Assembly: GCA_037443705.1 (NCBI GenBank)
Contig: JBBINV010000009.1
Span: 10,963-74,962 of the forward strand
Direction: 5' to 3'
Length of the DNA stretch: 64,000 nucleotides
Source: 2-02-FULL-66-14 sp037443705
Lineage (GTDB): Bacteria > Pseudomonadota > Gammaproteobacteria > Burkholderiales > SG8-39
Every line of letters begins with the position of its first letter. The stretch's first letter is position 1. The notes beneath the pieces were generated by a model. That model saw nothing but the letters and a program-made list of their open reading frames with translations, made no database searches and had not been told where the DNA came from. This document shows positions 16,308 to 24,992 of the stretch, piece after piece. The translations under genes and the position numbers were made by a program.

Positions 16308-17063
16308 ATGCCTTCCGATTGGACCATCCTCGCCTCGATCCTCGCCGCCGACTTCCTGCGCTACGCGATCCCCGCAGCGCTCGCCTGGGGGCTCCTGTGG
16401 GTGGCGTGGCGCGACTGGGCGCCCGAGCGGCGCCTCGCGCCCCAGCCGCCCGGGCCGGAGCAGCGGCGGCGCGAGATCGCCTGTTCGCTGTCAACGGTAA
16501 CGATTTTCGCCCTCAACGGCTATGGCATTTACCTCCTCGCGCGCGCCGGGGTCTTCGATATCTACACGGAGGTCGGAACCCGCGGCTGGACGTACTGGTG
16601 GGCGAGCCTCGCGGGGCTCATCCTCGCGCACGACGCATATTTCTACGCGGTGCACCGGCTGCTGCACCGGCCGTGGTGGTTCGCGCGCGTGCACGCCTGG
16701 CACCACCGGTCCGTCCACCCGAGCCCGTGGGCGGCGTACGCGTTCCATCCGGTGGAGGCCGTGCTGATGGCCGTGTTCCTGCCGCTCGCGCTCGCGCTGG
16801 CGCCGCTTCATCCCGGCGCGATCTTCGTGTTTCTCGCGCACATGATCCTCCGGAACGTGCTCGGACACTGCGGCGTGGCGCTCACGGCGAAGAACGCGCT
16901 CGGGCGCTGGTACGCGCGTCACTTCACCACGACGCTGCATCACCACCTGCACCACGCCGGCTCGCGCGGCAACCACGGCCTGTACTTCGCCTGGCTCGAC
17001 CGCTGGCTGGGCACCGAGATCCCCGCCTATCGCGAGCGCTTGAAGGGGTTTTTCGCGTCATGA
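16308..17063 (+). CDS. Sterol desaturase/fatty acid hydroxylase family protein
   Basis: Integral membrane di-iron oxygenase of 251 residues. Four to five membrane segments carry the three His clusters of the superfamily: HDAYFYAVHRLLH (about 107-119), HAWHHRSVH (about 129-137) and HHHLHHAGSRGNHG (about 209-222). Members hydroxylate or desaturate lipids with O2 and an electron donor; the substrate is not predictable. A ribosome site TTGGGAGC precedes the ATG at 16308. Its stop codon overlaps the DUF2147 start (ATGA), so the two are probably cotranslated. Confidence 0.9.
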   Translation: MPSDWTILASILAADFLRYAIPAALAWGLLWVAWRDWAPERRLAPQPPGPEQRRREIACSLSTVTIFALNGYGIYLLARAGVFDIYTEVGTRGWTYWWASLAGLILAHDAYFYAVHRLLHRPWWFARVHAWHHRSVHPSPWAAYAFHPVEAVLMAVFLPLALALAPLHPGAIFVFLAHMILRNVLGHCGVALTAKNALGRWYARHFTTTLHHHLHHAGSRGNHGLYFAWLDRWLGTEIPAYRERLKGFFAS

Positions 17064-17464
17064 CTCGCCTTGTCTCTGTTCTTTTCACGGCGATTGCCTC
17101 CTCTGCCCTGTCCGCAAACGACAGTCCCCTCGGCGAGTGGTGGACGCCGGGATTCCGCGGGCGTGTGGCGATCGAGCGTTGCGGAGGGTCGCTCTGCGGG
17201 CGCGTGGTCTGGACCTGGGACCCGCGCACTGTGGCGGTCGGCCGCGAGGTGCTGAAGGACCTGCGGCCCGACGGGCGCGGCGGATTCAACGGCGGACGCG
17301 CCTTCAATCCCGACGACGGAAACGACTACGCGGCCTCGCTCCGGATGCTCGACCCGGACCGGCTGATCGTGGAGGGGTGCCTTGCGTTCCTTTGCCGCGA
17401 GCAGGTGTGGCTGCGCGTGGGCTCGCCGCCCGTCCTGCCCGCCCATGCGCGCGGCATGCGATGA
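17060..17464 (+). CDS. DUF2147 secreted protein
   Basis: A 134-residue protein with an N-terminal export signal (LVSVLFTAIASSALSAND). A DUF2147 beta-barrel-like domain follows: PLGEWWTPGFRGRVAIERCG, GSLCGRVVWTWDP, then NDYAASLRMLDPDRLIVEGC. Four Cys could form two disulfides in the periplasm. The role is unknown; the family is common in Proteobacteria. The start overlaps the stop of the hydroxylase gene by four bases. Confidence 0.85.
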   Translation: MTRLVSVLFTAIASSALSANDSPLGEWWTPGFRGRVAIERCGGSLCGRVVWTWDPRTVAVGREVLKDLRPDGRGGFNGGRAFNPDDGNDYAASLRMLDPDRLIVEGCLAFLCREQVWLRVGSPPVLPAHARGMR

Positions 17465-17511
17465 ATCAATATACTGGCGCTGTCCGCACCGATCGAGCGA
17501 GGGTGAACGCC

Positions 17512-18486
17512 ATGGCCTTCACCGCCAAGTACGACGATTTCCGGTTTCCGCCCGAGTACGCCGCCGCGTTCAGGGGCAAGCGCGTCTTCATCACGGGCTC
17601 CGGAAAAGACCGCGGCATCGGCCAGGCGCTCGCGCTGGCGGCGGCCGCGAACGGCGCGGCGCACGTGGGCGTGCACTTCCATCGCAGCTACCGCGACGGC
17701 TTCGACCTGGTTGCGGCACTGCGCAAGGAGGGCGCACAAGCCTTCGCCGTGCAGGCCGATGTCACGAGCACCAAGGACCTGTGGGCGGCACGCGCCTTCA
17801 TGATCGAGCAGATGGGCGGCAAGGGCCCCGACCTCGTGATCTGCAACTCCGGCCTCACCGAGAAGGGCTACCGCTTCGGGCGTGCGCTCCCGGAGGTCGA
17901 AGGCGAGAGCCGCGCCGAGCGCCGCGCGCGCGTGCGCCAGGCGTTCCTCGACGACCTGGCGGAATCGCGCGAGGTGATGAGCACCAAGATCGACGGCTTC
18001 TTCGCCCTCACCCACCTCTGGGCGGGCGAGGCGGTGTACCACAACCAGCCGCTCCAGCTCCTGTACATCTCCTCGATGCAGGCGATCGAGCCCGGCGTCG
18101 CGGTGCCCGGCTACGTGATCGCGAACTGGGCGGTGCTGCGGCTTCCCGAGATCCTGCGCGTCAACCTCGGCAAGGCCTCGAACATGGCGAGCGCCGCGTG
18201 CCTCATGCTCCCCTTCATCCGCACCGGCATGACCGAGGAATACGCCGACAATCCGAAGGTATTCGGCCGCTGGCAGCCGCGCATGCTCGAGCCCTTCGAG
18301 GCCGCGCAGTGCATCGCGCAGCTCCTCTGCCGCCCCGCCGCCGAGCTCAACCTCGGCAACTTCAAGCTCGCCGCCGCCGGCACCGCCGAGAACCTGAAGC
18401 TCACCTGGCGCCAGGTCAGGCTCGAGGCGAGCGACTCACCGCTCGACTGGAGCGAAGCGCAGCCGGTCACGCGCCAGCGGCAATAA
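17512..18486 (+). CDS. Short-chain dehydrogenase/reductase-like protein lacking the catalytic Lys
   Basis: Rossmann-fold protein of 324 residues. The cofactor motif is GSGKDRGIG near residue 30, with DVTSTKDLWAA binding the adenine region. The active-site Ser and Tyr are in ISSMQAIEPGVAVPGY, but the usual Y-x3-K reads Y-V-I-A-N, so the Lys that lowers the Tyr pKa is absent. An insertion of about 45 residues (AERRARVRQ and following) lies before the helix carrying the Asn. I chose the ATG at 17512, which has GAGGGTG upstream; an earlier ATG at 17461 overlaps the DUF2147 stop. Substrate unknown, and activity is uncertain. Confidence 0.78.
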   Translation: MAFTAKYDDFRFPPEYAAAFRGKRVFITGSGKDRGIGQALALAAAANGAAHVGVHFHRSYRDGFDLVAALRKEGAQAFAVQADVTSTKDLWAARAFMIEQMGGKGPDLVICNSGLTEKGYRFGRALPEVEGESRAERRARVRQAFLDDLAESREVMSTKIDGFFALTHLWAGEAVYHNQPLQLLYISSMQAIEPGVAVPGYVIANWAVLRLPEILRVNLGKASNMASAACLMLPFIRTGMTEEYADNPKVFGRWQPRMLEPFEAAQCIAQLLCRPAAELNLGNFKLAAAGTAENLKLTWRQVRLEASDSPLDWSEAQPVTRQRQ

Positions 18487-18527
18487 GGCACTTGTAATAT
18501 TCACCCATCGGGGTTCACGTCGGGGCC

Positions 18528-18872
18528 ATGGACCTCGACGACACCCTGCTCGCGCTCGCGGACGAAACGCGCCGCAGCATCCTGCAGCGGCTCGCGGGGG
18601 GCGAGGCGCGCGTCACTGAAGTCGCCGCGCCGTTCGACATCTCGCTCAACTCGGTGTCCAAGCACGTCCGGATCCTTGAGCGCGCGGGGCTTGTTCGCCG
18701 GCGCATCGCGGGGCGCGACCACTTCCTCGCGCTCGAGCCCGGGCCGTTCGACGAGCTCGCGCGCTGGATGCAGCAGACCCGCCACTTCTGGACCCGGCGC
18801 CTCGACCGGCTCGAAGCCGCGCTGCGCGCCGAGGACGCGATCGCCAAAGCCAAACAAAGGAGCAAAAAATGA
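18528..18872 (+). CDS. ArsR-type winged-helix repressor
   Basis: A 114-residue regulator with the ArsR fold: LADETRRSILQRLAGGEARV, then VAAPFDISLNSVSKHVRILE as recognition helix, then a beta-wing with RRRIAGRDHFLAL. No CxC metal site is visible, so it probably senses something other than arsenic or heavy metals. Members of this branch commonly sit before an SRPBCC (AHSA1) gene, as here: the stop overlaps the next start (AAAATGA). It is likely autoregulatory. Confidence 0.87.
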   Translation: MDLDDTLLALADETRRSILQRLAGGEARVTEVAAPFDISLNSVSKHVRILERAGLVRRRIAGRDHFLALEPGPFDELARWMQQTRHFWTRRLDRLEAALRAEDAIAKAKQRSKK

Positions 18873-19403
18873 AACAGGCTCACGCCACCCTGATCAAGCC
18901 CTCCACCATCCGCTTTCGAGCGCCTGCTGCCCGGGCCGATCGAGCGCGTGTGGGCCTACCTCGTCGAGTCCGACAAGCGCGCCACCTGGCTCGCCGCGGG
19001 CGAGTTCGAATTGCGCGTGGGGGGCCGGATCGAGCTGATCTTCGACAACGACAAGCTCTCCGACGAGTGCGCGCCCGCCGGCGCGCGCGGCTCGGGCCGG
19101 CACAGCTTCGAGGGCCGCATCACGCGCCTCGAGCCCCTGCGCGCGCTCGCCCACACCTGGAGCTGGGACGGCAAGGAGTCGGAAGTGCTCTACGAGCCGG
19201 AAAAGCGCGGCAAGGACGTGCTCCTCACCATCCACCACCGCCTGCCCGACGACGCCGAGCTCAAGACCGCGGTCGGCGGCGGGTGGGAAGCGCACACCGG
19301 CATCCTCGCCGACCAGCTCAACGGCGTGAAGCCGCGCGGCTTCTGGAGCACGCACGCGCGCGCGATGAAGGCGTTCGCCGAGTCGCTCAAACAGATCGCC
19401 TGA
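18869..19403 (+). pseudogene. SRPBCC/AHSA1-type protein, frameshifted near codon 16
   Basis: The START-like ligand-binding family usually paired with this type of ArsR regulator. The first 16 codons (MKQAHATLIKPSTIRF) are in one frame. From base 18914 the protein continues in the next frame as FERLLPGPIERVWAYLVESD and on to the end (GFWSTHARAMKAFAESLKQ). One extra T in the TTT at 18914-18916 explains the break. Apart from this the protein (about 178 residues) is complete and well conserved, so a very recent mutation or a sequencing error is equally likely. An internal ATG at 18948 could give a shortened product. Confidence 0.78.
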
Positions 19404-19414
19404 GGCGCGCGGCC

Positions 19415-20169
19415 ATGACCACCCACACCACCGGAACGCGCGAACAGTGGCTCGCCGCCCGCCTCGACCTGCTCGCGGCGGAAAAGGACCTGACGCGCAA
19501 GAGCGACGAGCTGGCGCGGCGGCGCCAGGCGCTGCCGTGGGTCCGCATCGAGAAGGACTACCGCTTCGAGACCGACGCGGGAAGCGCCTCGCTCGCCGAG
19601 CTCTTGCTCGGGCGCTCGCAGCTCCTCGTCTACCACTTCATGTTCGGGCCCGACTACACGCGGGCTGCCCGCCGTGCTCCGCGATCGCGGACGGCTTCAA
19701 CGGAGTCGCGGTGCACCTCGCCAACCACGACGTGATGCTCTGGGCGGTTTCGCGCGCGCCGCTCGCGAAGCTGCAGGCGTACCGCAAGCGCATGGGCTGG
19801 ACCTTCCCCTGGGCGTCCTCGCACGGCGGCGACTTCAACTTCGACTTCAACGTCCAGCTCACCGAGGAGCAGCAGCGCAAGGGCGGCGCCGAATACAACT
19901 ACCGGCGCGAGTCGGCGTGGTTCCCGCAGGGCAACGAAGGGCCCGTAGGCGAAATGGCAGCCATGACCGGGACCGACTCGGCCACCTACACGCGCGAGCG
20001 GCCGGGCATGAGCGCCTTCGCGCTCGAGGGCGGCGCCGTCTACCACACCTACTCCGCCTACGCGCGCGGGCTGGACGGCCTCTGGGGCATGTACCAGTGG
20101 CTCGACCGCGCGCCCCGCGGGCGCAACGAGACCGGCGTCTGGTGGCGCCGGCACGACGAGTACGCGTAA
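19415..20169 (+). pseudogene. DUF899 thioredoxin-like protein, frameshifted at the CxxC motif
   Basis: A thioredoxin-fold family of unknown role. The N-terminal part (EQWLAARLDLLAAEKDLTRK, LPWVRIEKDYRFET, LLVYHFMFGPDY) is in one frame. Just before the redox motif the frame shifts by one base (around 19657-19663) and continues as CPPCSAIADGFN, GVAVHLANHDV, then SAWFPQGNEGPVG and ending WWRRHDEYA. Restoring one G would give a normal protein of about 252 residues. This is the second single-base shift within 750 bases, in an otherwise well-conserved ArsR-SRPBCC-DUF899 group. Confidence 0.78.
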
Positions 20170-20201
20170 CGTTCGAAGGCTGGCGGGCGCCGCTTGTCAA
20201 A

Positions 20202-20249
20202 AGACGTCTGGACGTCTAATATGGTCATGTACTGGATATCCGTCCATAT
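20202..20249. promoter_or_regulatory. Nested palindromes before the DNA methyltransferase start
   Basis: AGACGTC-TG-GACGTCT (20202-20217) is a near-perfect inverted repeat. It is followed by ATATGG (20219-20224) facing CCATAT (20244-20249), with GGATATCC (20234-20241) between. The dense symmetry directly upstream of a GTG start suggests an operator. No controller (C) protein gene is nearby, so the methyltransferase itself, whose N-terminus is winged-helix-like, might be the binder. Confidence 0.45.
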
Positions 20250-20252
20250 CAC

Positions 20253-21461
20253 GTGGCCAAGAGAACCAAGAAGCGCCCCGGCGAAGTTCGCGATGCCATC
20301 GTTGAATTCCTCCGCGTCCGGGGCGCAGGCGCGAGCGTCCAGGAAATCGAGTCCGGCGTGCACGACCGGCTCGGCCCGGTACCCTCCTCGTCGATTCGAT
20401 CGTATCTGCGGCTCAATACCCCGGTGCTTTTCGCGCGGATGGACCGCGCCCAATACACGCTCACCGACTCGCTCAAAGGAATCGAGGAGGCGAAGCAGCG
20501 ATTGTCTCCGCCCGCGAAGCGGCTGGCTCCATTCGAATTCGGCAATACACACCTGATTCATGACGACTGCCTAATTTGGCTTCGCGAGCGCGACCCGCAG
20601 ACCGTTCACGCGGTGGTCACCGACCCTCCGTATGGGCTTTTCGAGTACTCGGACGAGCAGCAGGAAAAACTCCGCAACGGCAAGGGTGGCGTCTGGCGCA
20701 TTCCGCCGTCCTTCGACGGCGTCAAACGCTCGCCTCTCCCGCGTTTTACTGTCCTGAAGCCGACCGATCTGCGGTACCTGGAGGAGTTCTTCCTCGATTG
20801 GGCGCGCCTCCTCGTTCCCGTCCTGGTGCCCGGCGCCAACGTGGTGGTTGCGAGCAATCCCCTGCTGTCCCACGTAGTTTCCGGATCGCTTGCTCGCGCC
20901 GGACTCGAGCGGCGCGGCGAGATCGTGCGCCTCGTCATGACCATGCGCGGTGGCGACCGACCGAAGCACGCGCACGACGAGTTCAACATGGTGAGCGTCA
21001 TGCCGCGCTCAATGTGGGAGCCGTGGCTCGTGTTCCGAAAGCCGATCGAAGGCCGCGTACAGGACAATCTTCGCAAGTGGAAGACCGGCGGTTTCCGCCG
21101 CCCCTCGGCGGACAAACCGTTCGGCGACGTGATCGCGTCTGCGCCGACACGAAAGCAGGAACGGGCGCTTGCCCCTCACCCGAGCCTGAAGCCGCAGGCG
21201 TTCTTGCGCCAGCTCGTGCGGGGCGTGCTGCCGCTCGGTGAAGGTGTCGTGCTCGATCCGTTCGCGGGCTCGGGTTCGACGCTGGCGGCGGCGAACGCGG
21301 TCGGCTACAAGAGCATCGGAATCGAGAAGGACGCGCGCTATTTCCAGATCGCGAAAACCGCGATCCCGCGACTGTCCAACCTCAAGCTCGGCGCGATTTC
21401 GTCTAAAGACGATAAATCCAGTTCTGCCGAAGCTTCGCTATTCCCTCTTTATGAAGCGTAG
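20253..21461 (+). CDS. DNA adenine-N6 or cytosine-N4 methyltransferase, beta-class order
   Basis: SAM-dependent DNA methyltransferase of 402 residues. The catalytic motif DPPYGL lies at about residues 124-129 and the SAM motif FAGSGSTLAAANAVGY near 335. This gives the order motif IV - target recognition - motif I, which defines the beta group. HPSLKPQAFLRQLVRGVL precedes motif I as usual. The first 70 residues (VRDAIVEFLRVRGAGASVQE, then YLRLNTPVLFARMDRAQYTL) look like a winged helix of the HARE-HTH kind found in restriction systems. The start is a GTG with a poor ribosome site. The 3' end overlaps the convergent endonuclease-like gene by 59 bases. Base composition is less GC-rich than the flanks. 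Target sequence unknown. Confidence 0.88.
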   Translation: MAKRTKKRPGEVRDAIVEFLRVRGAGASVQEIESGVHDRLGPVPSSSIRSYLRLNTPVLFARMDRAQYTLTDSLKGIEEAKQRLSPPAKRLAPFEFGNTHLIHDDCLIWLRERDPQTVHAVVTDPPYGLFEYSDEQQEKLRNGKGGVWRIPPSFDGVKRSPLPRFTVLKPTDLRYLEEFFLDWARLLVPVLVPGANVVVASNPLLSHVVSGSLARAGLERRGEIVRLVMTMRGGDRPKHAHDEFNMVSVMPRSMWEPWLVFRKPIEGRVQDNLRKWKTGGFRRPSADKPFGDVIASAPTRKQERALAPHPSLKPQAFLRQLVRGVLPLGEGVVLDPFAGSGSTLAAANAVGYKSIGIEKDARYFQIAKTAIPRLSNLKLGAISSKDDKSSSAEASLFPLYEA

Positions 21462-22005
21462 CGGTGCGGGTGCCCAGCTCGCCGCGCGGATTCTTCCGGA
21501 AGTCTGCCACCGTTACCTGCCCAAGATAGACCTCCGTGAACGTCAGCGGCCTGCGCTCAACGGCGGGCTCTGATTCGTTGTCGACCTCGTACACGAATAC
21601 GCACATCCACTGATTCCGCGCGCCGTGCGTATCCACCGCGCCACCTGCCTTGCGCGTCGTCTTCACCTCTACACCCTTGTCGCCGGCTCTTGCCGCGTTG
21701 TCAGGGTAGACGCCTTTGACGATCAGATCCGGATGCCCGTTGTGATAGCCGTTCTCGACGAGGGACCGCGAATGCTTGGCGAGGCTCGCGGTGAGCATGT
21801 CGGAAAGAATTCCCGACGTAATCGCGGGTCGGAGCATGTCGTCCAGGCGGCTCAGACTCTTGTTGACGAGCCACTGGTTCACGTCGAAGAAGAAATCGTA
21901 GACATCCTGCATTGCGATTTCGAAATCTTTCAGGCGCAGCTCGAACGGCAGCGCGGCCTTCGGGTTGAACTTCGACGTGTCGACGGAGTTTCGCTGCAGC
22001 GCCAT
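21403..22005 (-). CDS. Putative type II restriction endonuclease (PD-(D/E)xK fold)
   Basis: A 200-residue protein convergent with the methyltransferase. It shows a PD-(D/E)xK-like active site: HPDLIVKGVY (Pro92-Asp93), 19 residues, then VEVKTT (Glu113, Lys115). The N-terminal half is helical (FELRLKDFEIAMQDVYDFFF). The C-terminal part is mixed (QWMCVFVYEVD, FTEVYLGQVTVADF). I cannot match it to a named enzyme. The position beside a solitary methyltransferase, the active-site spacing and the length all fit a restriction enzyme. The ATG at 22005 is chosen; upstream in-frame codons to 22095 look non-coding. The pair probably moved in together. Confidence 0.72.
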   Translation of the reverse strand: MALQRNSVDTSKFNPKAALPFELRLKDFEIAMQDVYDFFFDVNQWLVNKSLSRLDDMLRPAITSGILSDMLTASLAKHSRSLVENGYHNGHPDLIVKGVYPDNAARAGDKGVEVKTTRKAGGAVDTHGARNQWMCVFVYEVDNESEPAVERRPLTFTEVYLGQVTVADFRKNPRGELGTRTATLHKEGIAKLRQNWIYRL

Positions 22006-22098
22006 CCCTGATCCAGCCGGCGGCAAGGGCCGGTCACTTGTTGTGTCTGGCGACAAAGATACCGGGACTCGCCGCGGTCCGCAAAACCGCGCCAAGAA

Positions 22099-23154
22099 CT
22101 ACCGCAGTGCTGCGTTAATCCTTTCCAGCATCCCCGCCCCCGGGCAAAGATCCTTCTCGCCGAGGGTGTTGAACGGCGCGTCGAAGGTGTTGAGGTGCGC
22201 GTGGAGGTCCTGGGCGTCGGGCGAGAGGTAGAGAAGGCCGGTGAGGACTTCACCCTTGGCGGCGGCGGTGGCGATGCGGGTCTGGGCGTTGATGCGGTCG
22301 CTCGGATCGTAGCCGGCGTCGAGCTTGCGGAGCTTGAGGATGGAGCCGTCGTGCTGCGCGACTTCGATGACGCCGCCTTCGGAGTAATCCACGGTGATCG
22401 CTTCGCGGCTCGGCCAGAAATCGAGCCGGTTGACGGCTTCGTTGTGCTCGCGGATGTAGTCGTAGCTCTTGGTGCTGCCGGCGTGGTTGTTGAACGCCAC
22501 GCACGGGCTGATGACGTCGAGGAAAGCCGCGCCGGGGTGGGCGATCGCCGCCTTGATGAGGGGCACGAGCTGCTTTTTGTCGCCGCTGAAGCTGCGCGCG
22601 ACGAAGGTGGCGCCCATGAGGAGCGCGAGGCTCACGGTGTCCACGGCGGCGTCGGCGTTGACCGCGCCGCGCTTGGATTTCGAGCCTGCGTCGGCGGTGG
22701 CGGAGAACTGGCCTTTGGTGAGGCCGTAGACGCCGTTGTTCTCCAGTATGTAGGTCATGTTGACGCCGCGGCGCATGACGTGCGCAAACTGGCCGATGCC
22801 GATGGAGGCCGAGTCGCCGTCGCCCGAGACGCCGATGTAGATGAGGTCGCGGTTGGCGAGGTTGGCGCCGGTGAGCACGGAGGGCATGCGCCCGTGCACG
22901 GTGTTGAAGCCGTGCGACTGCCCCAGGAAATAGTCCGGGGTCTTGGACGAGCAGCCGATCCCCGAGAGCTTCGCCACCCGGTGCGGCTCGATCGCGAGGT
23001 CGTAGAAGGCCTGGATGAGCGCGGCGCTGATGGAATCGTGCCCGCAGCCGGCGCAGAGCGTGCTGACCTTGCCCTCGTAGTCGCGGCGCGTGAAGCCGAG
23101 CTTGTTCCTGGGAAGCGTCGGGTGGTGGAGACGGGGCTTGGCGAGGTAGGTCAT
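22099..23154 (-). CDS. korB: 2-oxoglutarate (2-oxoacid):ferredoxin oxidoreductase, beta subunit
   Basis: Thiamine-diphosphate subunit (351 residues) of the enzyme that decarboxylates 2-oxoglutarate to succinyl-CoA while reducing a low-potential acceptor. Seen: CAGCGHDSI (two Cys of the proximal [4Fe-4S] cluster, residues 34-37), GIGCSSKTP (third Cys), and GVSGDGDSASIGIGQ with NNGVYGLTKGQ binding ThDP and Mg. A fourth Cys lies in ISPCVAFNN. The start overlaps the korA stop by ATGA. It is the last gene of the korC-korA-korB operon. Confidence 0.92.
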   Translation of the reverse strand: MTYLAKPRLHHPTLPRNKLGFTRRDYEGKVSTLCAGCGHDSISAALIQAFYDLAIEPHRVAKLSGIGCSSKTPDYFLGQSHGFNTVHGRMPSVLTGANLANRDLIYIGVSGDGDSASIGIGQFAHVMRRGVNMTYILENNGVYGLTKGQFSATADAGSKSKRGAVNADAAVDTVSLALLMGATFVARSFSGDKKQLVPLIKAAIAHPGAAFLDVISPCVAFNNHAGSTKSYDYIREHNEAVNRLDFWPSREAITVDYSEGGVIEVAQHDGSILKLRKLDAGYDPSDRINAQTRIATAAAKGEVLTGLLYLSPDAQDLHAHLNTFDAPFNTLGEKDLCPGAGMLERINAALR

Positions 23155-24992
23155 GCGGCTTTGTCTTTTCTGAGCGGCCGCACGTTCAGCGCGGCTACGA
23201 TCTGCGCGATCTCGCGCGCGATGAAGCGCGCGGTGATCGGCGTGCCGTCGTAGTGCAGCACCGAGATGAGCGAGGCGGGGTTGATGCCGGCGTCGTTGAC
23301 CAGCAGCGTCTTCAGCTGCGCATCGCGGTTTTGCTCCACGACGAACACCTTGGAGTGCGAGGCGACGAAGTCGAAGATTTCGTCCTGGAACGGGAAGCCG
23401 CGGACCCGGAGCGCATTTACATGAATCTCCTGGTTTGAAAGAGATTCCAAGGCTTCATGCATGGCCGGGCTCGTCGAGCCGTAATAGATGCAGCCGAAGC
23501 GCGCCGGGTACTTGGCGGGCGTGAGGACGGGCCTGGGGACGAGCGTTTTCGCGGTCTCGAATTTCTTTTGCAGCCGCTGCATGTTGTAGACGTAGTCGGG
23601 CCCGGCCTCGGAGTAGGTGGCGTAGGCATTCTTGCTCGTGCCGCGCGTGAAATAGGCGCCGCGCTTCGCATGCGTGCCGGGATAGGTGCGGTAGGGGATG
23701 CCGTCGCCGTCCACGTCGAGGTAGCGCCCGAACTCCCTGCCCTCCTCCAGCTCTTGCGCGGTCATCACCTTGCCGCGGTCGTACGTGCGCGAGTCGTCCC
23801 ATTTGAAGGGAGCTGTAAGGCGCTGGTTCATGCCGATGTCCAGATCGGTCATGACGAAGATCGGCGTCTGCAGGCGCTCCGCGAGGTCGAGCGCCTGCGC
23901 GGCAAACTCGAAGCACTCGTTCGGATCCTCGGGGAAGAGGAGCACGTGCCTGGTGTCGCCGTGCGAGGCGTAGGCACAGGCGAGGACGTCCGACTGCTGC
24001 GTGCGCGTGGGCATCCCGGTGGATGGCCCGCCGCGCTGCACGTCGATGATCGTCACCGGAATCTCGGCGAAGTACGCGAGGCCGATGAACTCGCTCATGA
24101 GCGAGATCCCCGGGCCCGAGGTGGCGGTGAAGGCGCGCGCGCCGTTCCAGCCCGCGCCCACCACGATCCCCACCGAGGCCAGCTCGTCCTCGGCCTGGAT
24201 GATGGCGAACTTGTTCTTGCCGGTTTCCTTATCGACTCTCAGGCGAGAGCAATACCTTTGAAAGGCTTCGGCCAATGACGACGAAGGCGTGATCGGGTAC
24301 CAGGCGCAGACGGTGGCGCCGCCGTACACGCACCCGAGCGCCGCGGCGGAGTTGCCGTCGATGAAGATCCTGTCGCCCACCGCGTAGGCGCGCCTCGCCT
24401 TCAGGCCGCACGCGTCCTTGAGGTTCTCCTTGGCGAAGTTGAGGCCCATCTGGAGCGCGTTGAGATTCGGCTTGAGGAGCTTCTCCTTTCCCTTGTACTG
24501 CTCGCCGATCAGCTCGGCGATCACGCCCGGCTCCATGTCGAGCAGCGCGGCGAGCGCGCCCACGTAGATGATGTTCTTGAAAAGCTGGCGCTCGCGCGAG
24601 TCGGTGTAGCTGGCGTTGCAGATGTCCGTCAGCGGCATGCCGATCACGTGGATGTCGTCGCGGAACTTCGACTTCGGCAGCACCTTGGTGTTGTCGTAGA
24701 AGAGGTACCCGCCCGGCTCGATCTCCTTCAGGTCCGAGTCCCAGGTCTGCGGGTTCATCGCGACCATGAGGTCCACGCCGCCGCGCCGGCCGAGCCAGCC
24801 CTTCTCGGTCACTCTGACTTCATACCAGGTGGGCAGCCCCTGGATGTTCGAGGGGAAGATGTTGCGCGGGCTGACCGGAATGCCCATGCGCAGGAAGCTC
24901 TTCGCGAAGAGCTCGTTCGCCGAGGCCGACCCGGAGCCGTTCACGTTCGCGAACTTGACGACGAAATCGTTGACCGCTTCGATCCGCTTCAT
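23151..24992 (-). CDS. korA: 2-oxoglutarate (2-oxoacid):ferredoxin oxidoreductase, fused gamma-alpha subunit
   Basis: Large subunit of 613 residues. The first 190 are the gamma domain (VVKFANVNGSGSASANELFA, then VDLMVAMNPQTWDSDL). Residues about 210 onward are the alpha (pyrimidine-binding) domain with GCVYGGATVCAWYPITPSSS and AEDELASVGIVVGAGWNGAR. This is followed by TATSGPGISLMSEFIGLAYF and the family tract VQRGGPSTGMPTRTQQSD. The C-terminal domain (NQEIHVNALRVRGFPFQDE) is complete. The gene overlaps korC and korB by four bases each, so the three proteins are made together. The fused gamma-alpha layout is that of the two-subunit bacterial KorAB type. Confidence 0.92.
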   Translation of the reverse strand: MKRIEAVNDFVVKFANVNGSGSASANELFAKSFLRMGIPVSPRNIFPSNIQGLPTWYEVRVTEKGWLGRRGGVDLMVAMNPQTWDSDLKEIEPGGYLFYDNTKVLPKSKFRDDIHVIGMPLTDICNASYTDSRERQLFKNIIYVGALAALLDMEPGVIAELIGEQYKGKEKLLKPNLNALQMGLNFAKENLKDACGLKARRAYAVGDRIFIDGNSAAALGCVYGGATVCAWYPITPSSSLAEAFQRYCSRLRVDKETGKNKFAIIQAEDELASVGIVVGAGWNGARAFTATSGPGISLMSEFIGLAYFAEIPVTIIDVQRGGPSTGMPTRTQQSDVLACAYASHGDTRHVLLFPEDPNECFEFAAQALDLAERLQTPIFVMTDLDIGMNQRLTAPFKWDDSRTYDRGKVMTAQELEEGREFGRYLDVDGDGIPYRTYPGTHAKRGAYFTRGTSKNAYATYSEAGPDYVYNMQRLQKKFETAKTLVPRPVLTPAKYPARFGCIYYGSTSPAMHEALESLSNQEIHVNALRVRGFPFQDEIFDFVASHSKVFVVEQNRDAQLKTLLVNDAGINPASLISVLHYDGTPITARFIAREIAQIVAALNVRPLRKDKAA

